A stretch of 52,271 nt of DNA from Alistipes sp. Its GTDB lineage: Bacteria; Bacteroidota; Bacteroidia; Bacteroidales; Rikenellaceae. The notes under the pieces were generated by a model. The model did no database searches. It was not told the origin of the DNA and saw only the letters and a program-made list of their open reading frames with translations. The DNA is taken from contig JAGBCX010000013.1 in the NCBI GenBank assembly GCA_017937805.1, positions 1-52,271 of the forward strand, written 5' to 3'. Every line of letters begins with the position of its first letter. Position 1 is the stretch's first letter. This document shows positions 25,003 to 32,283 of the stretch, piece by piece. The position numbers and the translations under genes are program-made.

Positions 25003-27618
25003 CTAATAGAACTCCATCTGGAACTTCATGCGAAGAGTCAGCGGAAGCGGGCCATCACCATATTTTGAATTTGATGTTTGGAACTGCACTCCCGTATATT
25101 CACCATGAGATACCTCGGCCAAACTTGTACTACTCAGATAGTAGCCACTGCTACCATAGAATCCGACATTTGCAGGAACGTCAATGATTACATCGTTTGA
25201 TGTTGCCTGCACATTTTCAACTATAATATTCACCTTTGACGTATTCGAGGTATATGTGTCGTTTGCAACATAGAAGCCCTGCCCTTTGGCTGTAAAAGTA
25301 ACCTCCACATAGTTTGGCATACCCTCCACATCTTTAACTGTTGCTCCCGCTTTACTCTGATTTACCACAAAATCTTTGGCTGTGATGTAGTGTGTTTTTC
25401 GCGCTGCAATCTCCTGTATCGCCGTATTGAGTCTATAGGTTGCAATCGGCAAATATTTGTTGCTTGCAAAGTCAATACCGAGAATATCGATATGATTCTC
25501 GTAGACCTCCACTACGGCACCCTCCGAGCCCGGAGTATTATCCACTCGTGTGGTACCATCAGAGGTAATCGGAACACCGCATGATGGAACATGAACACAC
25601 CAGCCGGATGTTGGTTGTGTTCCCGCATATCCTCGGTATATATTCGCTCTATCTTGATATTTTTGGAGTTGCCACTCCCAATGAGAGTGTCCACTAAACC
25701 ATATCGAGTTGACATACTTGTCGCACAACCGCTGCAACCTCTCCAACTGTTCGCCTCGCAACCAATTGCCCGAAGGATATATTCCGTTCAAATTACCGGC
25801 TCTGTCGGGGAAGAAGAGGTGTGTGATGATGAAACATCTATCATTTCTGTACTCTTCGAGCTTCTCCTCCAACCACGCAAGATGCTCCTCAAGATAAGGT
25901 GCATTGAAGTTCCAAATCGACATACCGAGGAAGAGGAAGTGGTCTACATTTCCGTTTGTTGTTACCGATCTTTCGTACACAATAGGCTGGTCGATATATT
26001 GCGACCACAAATCGAGATTGATACCGCTGGTTGTTGCATCGTGGTTACCCGTAACGGTATAAACAGGAGCCTTCGACACCGGAAGAATAGACTTGTAGCT
26101 ACTATACTCTGCCTCCTTGCCATTTTGAGTAATATCGCCGCAAATACAGGTGTGGGCTACACCCTTTGCATTGAAGAAACTCAACGCATTACTAAAATCT
26201 GACTCCGGATTGATGACCGCACGACCTATATGTACATCTGACAACAGGCCAAAACTATAAAGAGGCTTTTGGGTGAAATCCGGGCGGAAATCGGAGAGAA
26301 GAATTGAGCCCTTACGCTCGCCGGCAGAGTCATAGATACCGATAGTGTTTGCCTCGCGAGGAGCTATATTTACATCTATGAAGTCCTCATAGTAGGCAAG
26401 TTCGTCAATTGTCAACGTACAAATATCGGCATAGTCGGCCAATGGCAGACAACTTGCATCTTCGTATACCAGAGTATAGAGGCCCGAAGTGCCCGGTGTA
26501 ACCTCTATACGATTGCCATCAAGAATAGTTCCGGTAGCTTTGCCATCACCCACGATGTTAATTCTGATGGTATAGACCTTACCACCTACCCAATTGCTTC
26601 TATCATAGCGATTCAGTGTTGCCAATTTTGCTCCATCTAATTGGAAGGCCAATTGTTCCGAATTGTCGCTTTTCAGCGTAAAATTCAACGTTTTACCCCT
26701 GAACACATCGTCACTCTGATGTGGCAGAGCCATAGCATAAGCAGTATATTGTTCGCCCTGTGCCAACGACACATTGTTGCCAATTACCACCGACACTTTG
26801 TCGTGGCCACTATCACCGAAAAACAACTTGGCAATGCCATCGGACCAATCAAACTTCAAATCGAGAGCTTTAGATGCCACGGCAGAGCCGTCAGACACGC
26901 TCACCGAGACCTCTTGCAGAGATACCGACTTGGACTTGGAGTTGGTGATTATAAAGCGGAAGGTTGCAGGTATATGCTTGAATTTAAGCAGTGTATTATC
27001 ACCCTTATACGCAGTCGTGGCATACATATACATGTAGTCCCTCAAAAAACTCGGCTCCTGAGAGGCACTCTGAGTAAATGTTGCAGGCATATCCAAATGG
27101 CAGATATGCTCGCCATTGCTCCTATCCTCTGTTATTGTTGCACCTCCGGCAATGGCATAGCAATATGTGGCGTTTGCCAAATCGTTTGGCGCATAATAGT
27201 TTACTGTTTGGAATTTTGCGCGATGAGCATACTTCTCGTGTGGCGTAACCGAAAGACCACTATACGACACCTCGCCGGTCTGCGATGAGTTTGTTCCCAA
27301 AACGGGGTTTGTACCATCGGAAAGAATTAGAGAGAGCTTGCTCGTCATCTCCGAATCGATATCCACACTCTCCCATTTAAACGGCAGGTTTCCGCTACCT
27401 TTGGCATCGTCCCATACGGCACGTGTCGTGTCGGAAGATGTGGGAGCGACATCATCGTTATCTGTCGATAAATTCAAGCGAACATACTCACCATCTGAGA
27501 TTGTTGTAGAATCGTTAATCAATCCATTGATTGGTTCATCAATTGTTTGGTCGGCAACACAACTAACGGTCATAATCGCCAAACTCAGCACCCAAAATAG
27601 ACACTTGTTTATGTTCAT
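25003..27618 (-). CDS. Lipoprotein with fimbrillin-like N-terminal half and calcineurin-type metallophosphoesterase domain
   Basis: An 871-residue predicted surface lipoprotein: signal peptide ending in lipobox MTVSC (Cys20). Residues about 30-360 resemble Bacteroidales fimbrillin/Mfa-like proteins (beta-rich, with LKFKHIPATFRFIITN and VGGKVYTIRINI). Residues about 455-700 form a metallophosphoesterase with the metal-ligand motifs intact: Asp461 and His463 (LLSDVHIG), Asp495 (CGDITQNG), Asn525-His526-Asp527 (GNHD), His600 and His644/His646 (GHSHW). A beta-rich C-terminal domain ends the chain. The substrate may be a surface phosphoester or phosphodiester. It has no fim-type neighbours. The N-terminal assignment is less certain than the phosphatase domain. 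Confidence 0.82.
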   Translation of the reverse strand: MNINKCLFWVLSLAIMTVSCVADQTIDEPINGLINDSTTISDGEYVRLNLSTDNDDVAPTSSDTTRAVWDDAKGSGNLPFKWESVDIDSEMTSKLSLILSDGTNPVLGTNSSQTGEVSYSGLSVTPHEKYAHRAKFQTVNYYAPNDLANATYCYAIAGGATITEDRSNGEHICHLDMPATFTQSASQEPSFLRDYMYMYATTAYKGDNTLLKFKHIPATFRFIITNSKSKSVSLQEVSVSVSDGSAVASKALDLKFDWSDGIAKLFFGDSGHDKVSVVIGNNVSLAQGEQYTAYAMALPHQSDDVFRGKTLNFTLKSDNSEQLAFQLDGAKLATLNRYDRSNWVGGKVYTIRINIVGDGKATGTILDGNRIEVTPGTSGLYTLVYEDASCLPLADYADICTLTIDELAYYEDFIDVNIAPREANTIGIYDSAGERKGSILLSDFRPDFTQKPLYSFGLLSDVHIGRAVINPESDFSNALSFFNAKGVAHTCICGDITQNGKEAEYSSYKSILPVSKAPVYTVTGNHDATTSGINLDLWSQYIDQPIVYERSVTTNGNVDHFLFLGMSIWNFNAPYLEEHLAWLEEKLEEYRNDRCFIITHLFFPDRAGNLNGIYPSGNWLRGEQLERLQRLCDKYVNSIWFSGHSHWEWQLQKYQDRANIYRGYAGTQPTSGWCVHVPSCGVPITSDGTTRVDNTPGSEGAVVEVYENHIDILGIDFASNKYLPIATYRLNTAIQEIAARKTHYITAKDFVVNQSKAGATVKDVEGMPNYVEVTFTAKGQGFYVANDTYTSNTSKVNIIVENVQATSNDVIIDVPANVGFYGSSGYYLSSTSLAEVSHGEYTGVQFQTSNSKYGDGPLPLTLRMKFQMEFY

Positions 27619-27642
27619 AGTTTTATGGTTGAAGGTTATAAC

Positions 27643-27654
27643 TATTCGCGAATA
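27643..27654. promoter_or_regulatory. Perfect 12-bp palindrome upstream of the metallophosphoesterase gene
   Basis: TATTCGCGAATA, 25 nt before the ATG at 27618 and overlapping a degenerate -7 box (TATATTCG on the minus strand). A candidate operator; no regulator is known. Confidence 0.35.
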
Positions 27655-27713
27655 TAGTGATAATTGTTTGATTTATCACTATTTTTCACCCTTTTTTATC
27701 TATAAATACAACA

Positions 27714-27740
27714 AAGGCTGACTCTTTGCAGGTCAGCCTT
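27714..27740 (-). terminator. Terminator of nrdJ
   Basis: A 9-bp stem AAGGCTGAC with a 9-nt loop; on the minus strand a T-rich tail (TTTGTTGTATTT) follows. It lies 25 nt past the nrdJ stop. Confidence 0.75.
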
Positions 27741-27764
27741 GATCTATCACTTAGCGTGCAAGAA

Positions 27765-30314
27765 TCAACCACACTTAGAGTAACCGCACGATAGGCAGGT
27801 GAGGCAGCCGTTCTGGTATGCCATATTCTCCTGACCACACTGCGGACACTTACCCTTCGAACGGGTACCGTCCTCGATGTACTGCTTCAAGGCACGCTTA
27901 ACACCATTCTTCCATGTGTTGATATTCTCGTCATCGAGGTGTAAACCGTCAATCAACGATACAACCTTCTCGATAGGCATATTGTAGCGCAATACTCCCG
28001 AAATCAACTTCGCATAGTTCCAGAAGCTCTCGTCAAACAAACGCGAGATACCGCCGATAGTGTTGGTATAGCCATAGCGGTCGGTATATTGGAAGTCGTA
28101 ACGCTTTGTTCCGTCCTCCTCACGAACTTTGATAATGTTACCCTTTGTAATCTTTGGAGGAATATACATTGCATCGTCCTCAATCTTACCGGTAAAAATC
28201 TCGTAAGGACGACCATCTACCATACCCACAAAGGCAATCCACATCTCCGAGCCGTTCTTGAAACGAATGACATCGGCAGGGATAGACTTCGGACGGCGAT
28301 TTTCGCCTGTTGCTTCCTCGCACTTCTTCTCGGCCTTCTTGCTCTTCTTATCCACCAAGACACCTGCACGGCAACCATCGCGATATACGGTGATACCCTT
28401 ACAGCCCGACTCCCAAGCGGTACGATATACATCGGCAACAATCTCCTCCGAAATGTTGTTTGGAAGGTTTACGGTAACCGAAATCGAGTGGTCCACCCAC
28501 TTCTGAATAGCACCCTGCATCTTCACCTTAGCAACCCAATCGATATCGTTTGCGGTAGCCTTGTGGTATGGCGATGCAGCAACCCACTTCTCCAACTCCT
28601 CATCGCTGATAGTGTCGAGGCGAGAGATGTCGTAGCCGTTGATGCGCAACCAATCCACGAACTTGTGGTGGTATACATTGTACTCTTCGAATACCTGACC
28701 CTGCTCGTCTGTAAATGTTGATATAACCTTATTATCACGGTCCGAAGGGTTAATCTTACGGCGGCGCTTGTAAACAGGACGGAATACAGGCTCAATACCC
28801 GAAGTGGTCTGCGACATCAACGATGTTGTGCCGGTTGGGGCAATTGTAAGCATTGCGATATTACGGCGACCATACTTAACCATCTCCTCATAGAGCGAAG
28901 CATCTGCCGCTTTGAGGCGGTTAATCATCGGATTATCCTTCTCCTTCTCGGCGTTGAATACGGTAAATGCACCACGCACACGAGCCATATTTACCGACTC
29001 GCGATAAGCCTCAACTGCCAAGGTCTGATGTACCTTTGCTGCGAAGTCGAGAGCCTTGTTCGAGCCGTAGCGCAAACCGAGTGCAGCCAACATATCGCCC
29101 TCGGCAGTAATACCAAGACCTGTACGGCGACCTTTGAGTGCCATATCCTTAATCTTGTGCCACAAGTCCAACTCTACACGGCGAACATCTTTGTCCTCAG
29201 GGTCCGAGGCAATCTTATCGATAATGAGGTCAATCTTCTCCAACTCCAAGTCGATAATATCGTCCATCAAGTGCATAGCCTTGTGAACATGCGACTTGAA
29301 GAGGTCGAAGTTGAACGAAGCCTCCTTCGTAAATGGATTTTCAACATACGAGTAGAGGTTGATAGCCAACAAACGACAACTGTCGTATGGGCACAACGGA
29401 ATCTCTCCGCAAGGGTTTGTCGAAACGGTTACGAAACCCTCGTCAGCGTAGCAGTCAGGCACACTCTCTCGAATGATAGTGTCCCAGAACAATACTCCCG
29501 GCTCTGCCGACTTCCAAGCGTTGTGGATAATCTTTGCCCACAACTTCGATGCGTCGATATTCTGCACAAACTTCGGCTTGTCGGCATTGATAGGGAACTG
29601 CTGTGTGTAGGTGCGTCCCTCAATTGCTGCACGCATAAACTCGTCATCAATCTTTACCGACACATTCGCTCCGGTTACCTTGTTGGTATCGAGTTTTGCA
29701 TCGATAAACTTCTCTGCATCGGGGTGCTTAATCGAAATCGAAAGCATCAACGCTCCACGGCGACCGTCCTGCGCAACCTCACGAGTAGAGTTCGAGTAAC
29801 GCTCCATAAACGGAACGATACCTGTCGATGTGAGGGCTGAGTTCAAAACGGGACTTCCCGAAGGACGGATATGCGAGAGGTCGTGACCTACGCCACCACG
29901 GCGCTTCATCAACTGCACCTGCTCCTCGTCCATACGGAAGATACCTCCGTACGAGTCAGCCGGATTTTTGTGTCCGATTACAAAGCAGTTCGAGAGCGAA
30001 GCAACCTGCAAGTTGTTGCCGATACCGGTCATTGGTCCGCCCTGTGGAATAATGTAACGGAAGTGGTCGAGCAGGTCAAAAATCTCCTGCTCCGAAAGAG
30101 GTTCGCCGTACTTGTTCTCAATACGGGCCAATTCTCGTGCCAGACGATAGTGCATCTGCTCGGGTGAGGACTCGTAGATATTACCTGCCGAATCCTTCAA
30201 GGCGTACTTGCTAACCCACACAGTAGCAGCAAGTTCGTCACCTCCAAAGTACTCCTTTGAGGCAGCGACAGCGTCAGCGTACTGGACTTTTTTAAGAGTC
30301 GAGTTGTTCTTCAT
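27765..30314 (-). CDS. nrdJ: Adenosylcobalamin-dependent (class II) ribonucleotide reductase
   Basis: Reduces ribonucleotides to deoxyribonucleotides using B12 to start radical chemistry, with or without oxygen. The 849 residues match the family. The thiyl radical Cys302 sits in NPCGEIPL with Asn300 and Glu304. The redox pair is Cys110 (SNCFV) and Cys313 (DSCRLL, 11 residues after Cys302 as in the family). A C-terminal zinc-ribbon-like CPQCG...CLSCG segment ends the chain and may feed reducing equivalents. The leader carries a stable hairpin (30351-30384) but no recognisable cobalamin-riboswitch B12 box. It is transcribed alone. Confidence 0.96.
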   Translation of the reverse strand: MKNNSTLKKVQYADAVAASKEYFGGDELAATVWVSKYALKDSAGNIYESSPEQMHYRLARELARIENKYGEPLSEQEIFDLLDHFRYIIPQGGPMTGIGNNLQVASLSNCFVIGHKNPADSYGGIFRMDEEQVQLMKRRGGVGHDLSHIRPSGSPVLNSALTSTGIVPFMERYSNSTREVAQDGRRGALMLSISIKHPDAEKFIDAKLDTNKVTGANVSVKIDDEFMRAAIEGRTYTQQFPINADKPKFVQNIDASKLWAKIIHNAWKSAEPGVLFWDTIIRESVPDCYADEGFVTVSTNPCGEIPLCPYDSCRLLAINLYSYVENPFTKEASFNFDLFKSHVHKAMHLMDDIIDLELEKIDLIIDKIASDPEDKDVRRVELDLWHKIKDMALKGRRTGLGITAEGDMLAALGLRYGSNKALDFAAKVHQTLAVEAYRESVNMARVRGAFTVFNAEKEKDNPMINRLKAADASLYEEMVKYGRRNIAMLTIAPTGTTSLMSQTTSGIEPVFRPVYKRRRKINPSDRDNKVISTFTDEQGQVFEEYNVYHHKFVDWLRINGYDISRLDTISDEELEKWVAASPYHKATANDIDWVAKVKMQGAIQKWVDHSISVTVNLPNNISEEIVADVYRTAWESGCKGITVYRDGCRAGVLVDKKSKKAEKKCEEATGENRRPKSIPADVIRFKNGSEMWIAFVGMVDGRPYEIFTGKIEDDAMYIPPKITKGNIIKVREEDGTKRYDFQYTDRYGYTNTIGGISRLFDESFWNYAKLISGVLRYNMPIEKVVSLIDGLHLDDENINTWKNGVKRALKQYIEDGTRSKGKCPQCGQENMAYQNGCLTCLSCGYSKCG

Positions 30315-30350
30315 TATTATATATAGTATTTAATTGTTTTGTCCGTTAGG

Positions 30351-30384
30351 CGGAAATACCCTCCTTGTGGGAGGGCGTTTTCCG
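30351..30384 (-). promoter_or_regulatory. Leader hairpin of nrdJ
   Basis: In the roughly 80-nt leader, CGGAAA pairs with TTTCCG and CCCTCC with GGAGGG around a CACAA loop, separated by a small internal loop. It ends 36 nt before the ATG. Function unknown; attenuation or mRNA stability are possible. Confidence 0.5.
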
Positions 30385-30397
30385 ATTATCAGCGATA

Positions 30398-30405
30398 CAA
30401 AGTTA
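30398..30405 (-). promoter_or_regulatory. -7 promoter box for nrdJ
   Basis: The minus strand reads TAACTTTG, 83 nt upstream of the nrdJ ATG. Confidence 0.65.
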
Positions 30406-30509
30406 GGACCTTTCGCAAGAAAAAAGCAACTAAAATCGGGCTGTTTATTGACAGGTTATTAACAATTATTTCCAACCTTTGTTGTAGTGCCGTAGGAGGC
30501 ATTTTTAGC

Positions 30510-30727
30510 GGAAAACGGAAAACTGAAAACGGAGAACTGAGAGCTGAGAGCTGAGAACTGAGAACGGAAAACTGATAACGAAAAAAACTTTCAGCGCTTC
30601 CTATAAAGCACCACAGGTGCGCCTCCTATCAAGGGCACAGCCCGCCTCTTATCAAGCAGTCGCAGACTGCGTCTCATATTCTGTTGCGCCTTGACCACTC
30701 TCAGAGTTCAGACAAGGAAAAACTTAG
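30510..30727. repeat. Composite intergenic repeat, copy D, with heptads and variable hairpin cassettes
   Basis: This lies in the 529-nt gap between nrdJ and tRNA-Leu(CAG), which has no gene. Ten phased heptads at 30510-30579 (consensus KGARARC, for example GGAAAAC, TGAGAGC, TGAGAAC) are followed by a TTTCAGCGC box. Three hairpin cassettes come next: GCACC-ACA-GGTGC (30608-30620), GGGC-ACA-GCCC (30633-30643) and GCAGTC-GCA-GACTGC (30656-30670). They are separated by constant linkers of the form GCCTC + YTATCAA. The terminal box GTTGCGCCTTGACCACTC and AGACAAGGAAAAACTTA end the element; that tail is shared with copy B. Confidence 0.75.
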
Positions 30728-30730
30728 CCA

Positions 30731-30813
30731 CCATCCCGAACTCGACCGGCGGCAACAACCGACCACAGATGAGTCTGCCGAGGCGCTACACGCTGAACGA
30801 GCTCTATTCGGGC
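30731..30813 (-). pseudogene. Degenerate tRNA-like relic downstream of tRNA-Leu(CAG)
   Basis: On the minus strand an 83-nt stretch begins GCCCGAATAGAGCTCG and ends near GGTCGAGTTCGGGATGG. It resembles a tRNA: a D-arm-like segment, an anticodon-arm-like GCAGA-CTCA-TCTGT with a shortened loop, and a T-arm-like GGTCGAGTT. The folds are defective, so it is probably a decayed tRNA gene. Its TGTTGCCGCCGG part matches the relic near 23140. Confidence 0.4.
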
Positions 30814-30820
30814 ACAAAAA

Positions 30821-30842
30821 AAGGAGTTCATCAGAACTCCTT
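30821..30842 (-). terminator. Terminator of tRNA-Leu(CAG)
   Basis: A 9-bp stem AAGGAGTTC with loop TGAT on the minus strand, followed by a run of seven T residues; it begins 1 nt after the tRNA. Confidence 0.85.
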
Positions 30843-30843
30843 G

Positions 30844-30924
30844 TGCCCAGAATAGGACTCGAACCTACACGCCTCTCAGCACTCGCACCTGAAACGAGCG
30901 CGTCTACCATTTCGCCATCTGGGC
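30844..30924 (-). tRNA. tRNA-Leu (anticodon CAG)
   Basis: An 81-nt class II tRNA. The acceptor stem GCCCAGA pairs with TCTGGGC with discriminator A; CCA is not encoded. The anticodon arm CTCGT-TTCAGGT-GCGAG gives anticodon CAG (codon CUG). The long variable arm (TGCTGAGAGGCGT) and the T-arm with GGTTCGAGTCC fit tRNA-Leu. Confidence 0.95.
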
Positions 30925-30934
30925 ATTGCGACTG

Positions 30935-30942
30935 CAAAGGTA
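30935..30942 (-). promoter_or_regulatory. -7 promoter box for tRNA-Leu(CAG)
   Basis: The minus strand reads TACCTTTG, 10 nt upstream of the tRNA 5' end. Confidence 0.75.
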
Positions 30943-31016
30943 TATAAATTTTCTCTAACTGCAATAATTTACACTCAACTTTTAAGATTTATCTTTGTAC
31001 TTTCAACTTTTTTGAC

Positions 31017-31024
31017 TATATTTG
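31017..31024 (+). promoter_or_regulatory. -7 promoter box for hemW (second candidate at 30990-30997)
   Basis: TATATTTG lies 22 nt before the TTG start of hemW; a second match, TATCTTTG, lies at 30990-30997. Either or both may be used. Confidence 0.5.
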
Positions 31025-31046
31025 TTATAATAAACCAAGCGGAGAG

Positions 31047-32159
31047 TTGGCGGCGATATATTTTCATATTCCGTTTTGCAAGCGGTTGTGCGGATATTGC
31101 GATTTCTATCGCAGTGTCAAGTTGAAATATATGCCACAAGTGGTTGAGGCAATGCGCCGCGAATTGGCGACTCAGCACTCTTTTCTGCACGACAAAACTA
31201 TTCGCACAATCTATTTCGGTGGTGGTACTCCCTCGTTGCTTGCTCCGAGCGAAATAGAGAGATTTGTAGAGCAGGTACGCTCGCAGTTCGATTGTTCGTG
31301 CTTGGAAGAGGTCACCATTGAGGTTAATCCCGATGATATTACACCCGAATATGTTGCCGAGTTGCGCAAAACCTCGGTTAATCGTATCTCGATGGGCGTG
31401 CAGTCGCTTGATGACCAATGTCTGCAATTTATGGGGCGCAGGCATAGTGCAAAACAGGCTGTTGAAGCGGTGCGAATGTTGCAGGAAGCGGGCTACGACA
31501 ATATCTCCGTAGATGTGATTTTCGGTATTCCGGGCTTTGGTGTGACGGAGTTGGTCAATACGTTGGAGGGTGTTGTGGCAATGAATGTGCAGCATATCTC
31601 GGCATATCACCTTACCATTGAGGAGAATACCCGTTTCGGGCGAATGATGGCAAAGGGTGAGTTTGAGGAGATTGATGAGTGTAGTAGCGAATCGCACTAT
31701 ATGTGGGTACACAGGGCATTGACAGCTGCTGGTTACGAACACTACGAGGTGTCGAATTATGCTCGCGAGGGCTTTCGTTCAAAGCATAATTCGTCGTATT
31801 GGAGGGGCGTGGAGTATCTTGGCATAGGTCCCGGAGCGCACTCCTATAATGGCGAGGTGCGCCGTTGGTGCGAACAGCCGATTGAGGAGTATATAAAGGG
31901 TGTGGAGTACGGCTCGGAGGTGCTGTCCGAGAGAGATAAACTCAATGAGTATGTTATGACATCGCTACGATGCATCGAAGGTTTTTCGCTCGATAAGGTA
32001 GAGCAAAATTTCGGCATTGCAGAGCGAAAAAGATTGGAGCATGAAGCAATAAAAACGGGCCTTTCCGAGTTGCTGATAAACGACAGTGGCAATTTGCGGA
32101 TTGCGCCCGAAAATATGTTTCTGTCGGACTTCGTAATAGAGGCTCTGATTGAGTTGTAG
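31047..32159 (+). CDS. hemW: HemW, coproporphyrinogen III oxidase-like radical SAM protein
   Basis: A 370-residue radical-SAM protein of the HemN/HemW group; HemW family members act in heme trafficking rather than as oxidases. The cluster motif is CKRLCGYC (CX3CX2C, Cys11/15/18), followed by YFGGGTPSLL and the family GPGAHSY motif. No ATG lies upstream in frame near the promoter; a TTG at 31047 starts the expected sequence LAAIYFHIPFCKRLC, with GGAGAG immediately upstream, so TTG is the likely start. The C-terminal HemN domain is present (about 300-365). It is followed by the glycogen synthase promoter. Confidence 0.9.
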   Translation: MAAIYFHIPFCKRLCGYCDFYRSVKLKYMPQVVEAMRRELATQHSFLHDKTIRTIYFGGGTPSLLAPSEIERFVEQVRSQFDCSCLEEVTIEVNPDDITPEYVAELRKTSVNRISMGVQSLDDQCLQFMGRRHSAKQAVEAVRMLQEAGYDNISVDVIFGIPGFGVTELVNTLEGVVAMNVQHISAYHLTIEENTRFGRMMAKGEFEEIDECSSESHYMWVHRALTAAGYEHYEVSNYAREGFRSKHNSSYWRGVEYLGIGPGAHSYNGEVRRWCEQPIEEYIKGVEYGSEVLSERDKLNEYVMTSLRCIEGFSLDKVEQNFGIAERKRLEHEAIKTGLSELLINDSGNLRIAPENMFLSDFVIEALIEL

Positions 32160-32234
32160 AGGGCTTTATTATATATATTGGTATAAATTATTAAAAAATT
32201 TTAATAAATACTTGATTTTGTGATTTAATAGTCG

Positions 32235-32242
32235 TATCTTTG
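32235..32242 (+). promoter_or_regulatory. -7 promoter box for the glycogen cluster
   Basis: TATCTTTG lies 41 nt before the ATG at 32284. The in-frame GTG at 32242 overlaps its last base and is therefore unlikely to be a start. Confidence 0.65.
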
Positions 32243-32283
32243 TGGCAAAATTGGATATAAAAGCAACAAATTATCAGATAATT

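Noticed and set aside
30315-30420. Cobalamin riboswitch or NrdR box in the nrdJ leader
   Set aside because: No B12-box sequence and too short a leader; the TACTATATAT run near the ATG lacks the paired NrdR box arrangement.
30445-30464. Two DnaA-box-like nonamers (TTATTGACA, TTATTAACA)
   Set aside because: Each differs at two positions from TTATCCACA, only two occur, and no dnaA/dnaN or AT-rich unwinding region is nearby.
30601-30670. CRISPR array
   Set aside because: Units are only about 24 nt, the intervening pieces are self-complementary hairpins rather than unique protospacer-like sequence, and no cas genes are present.
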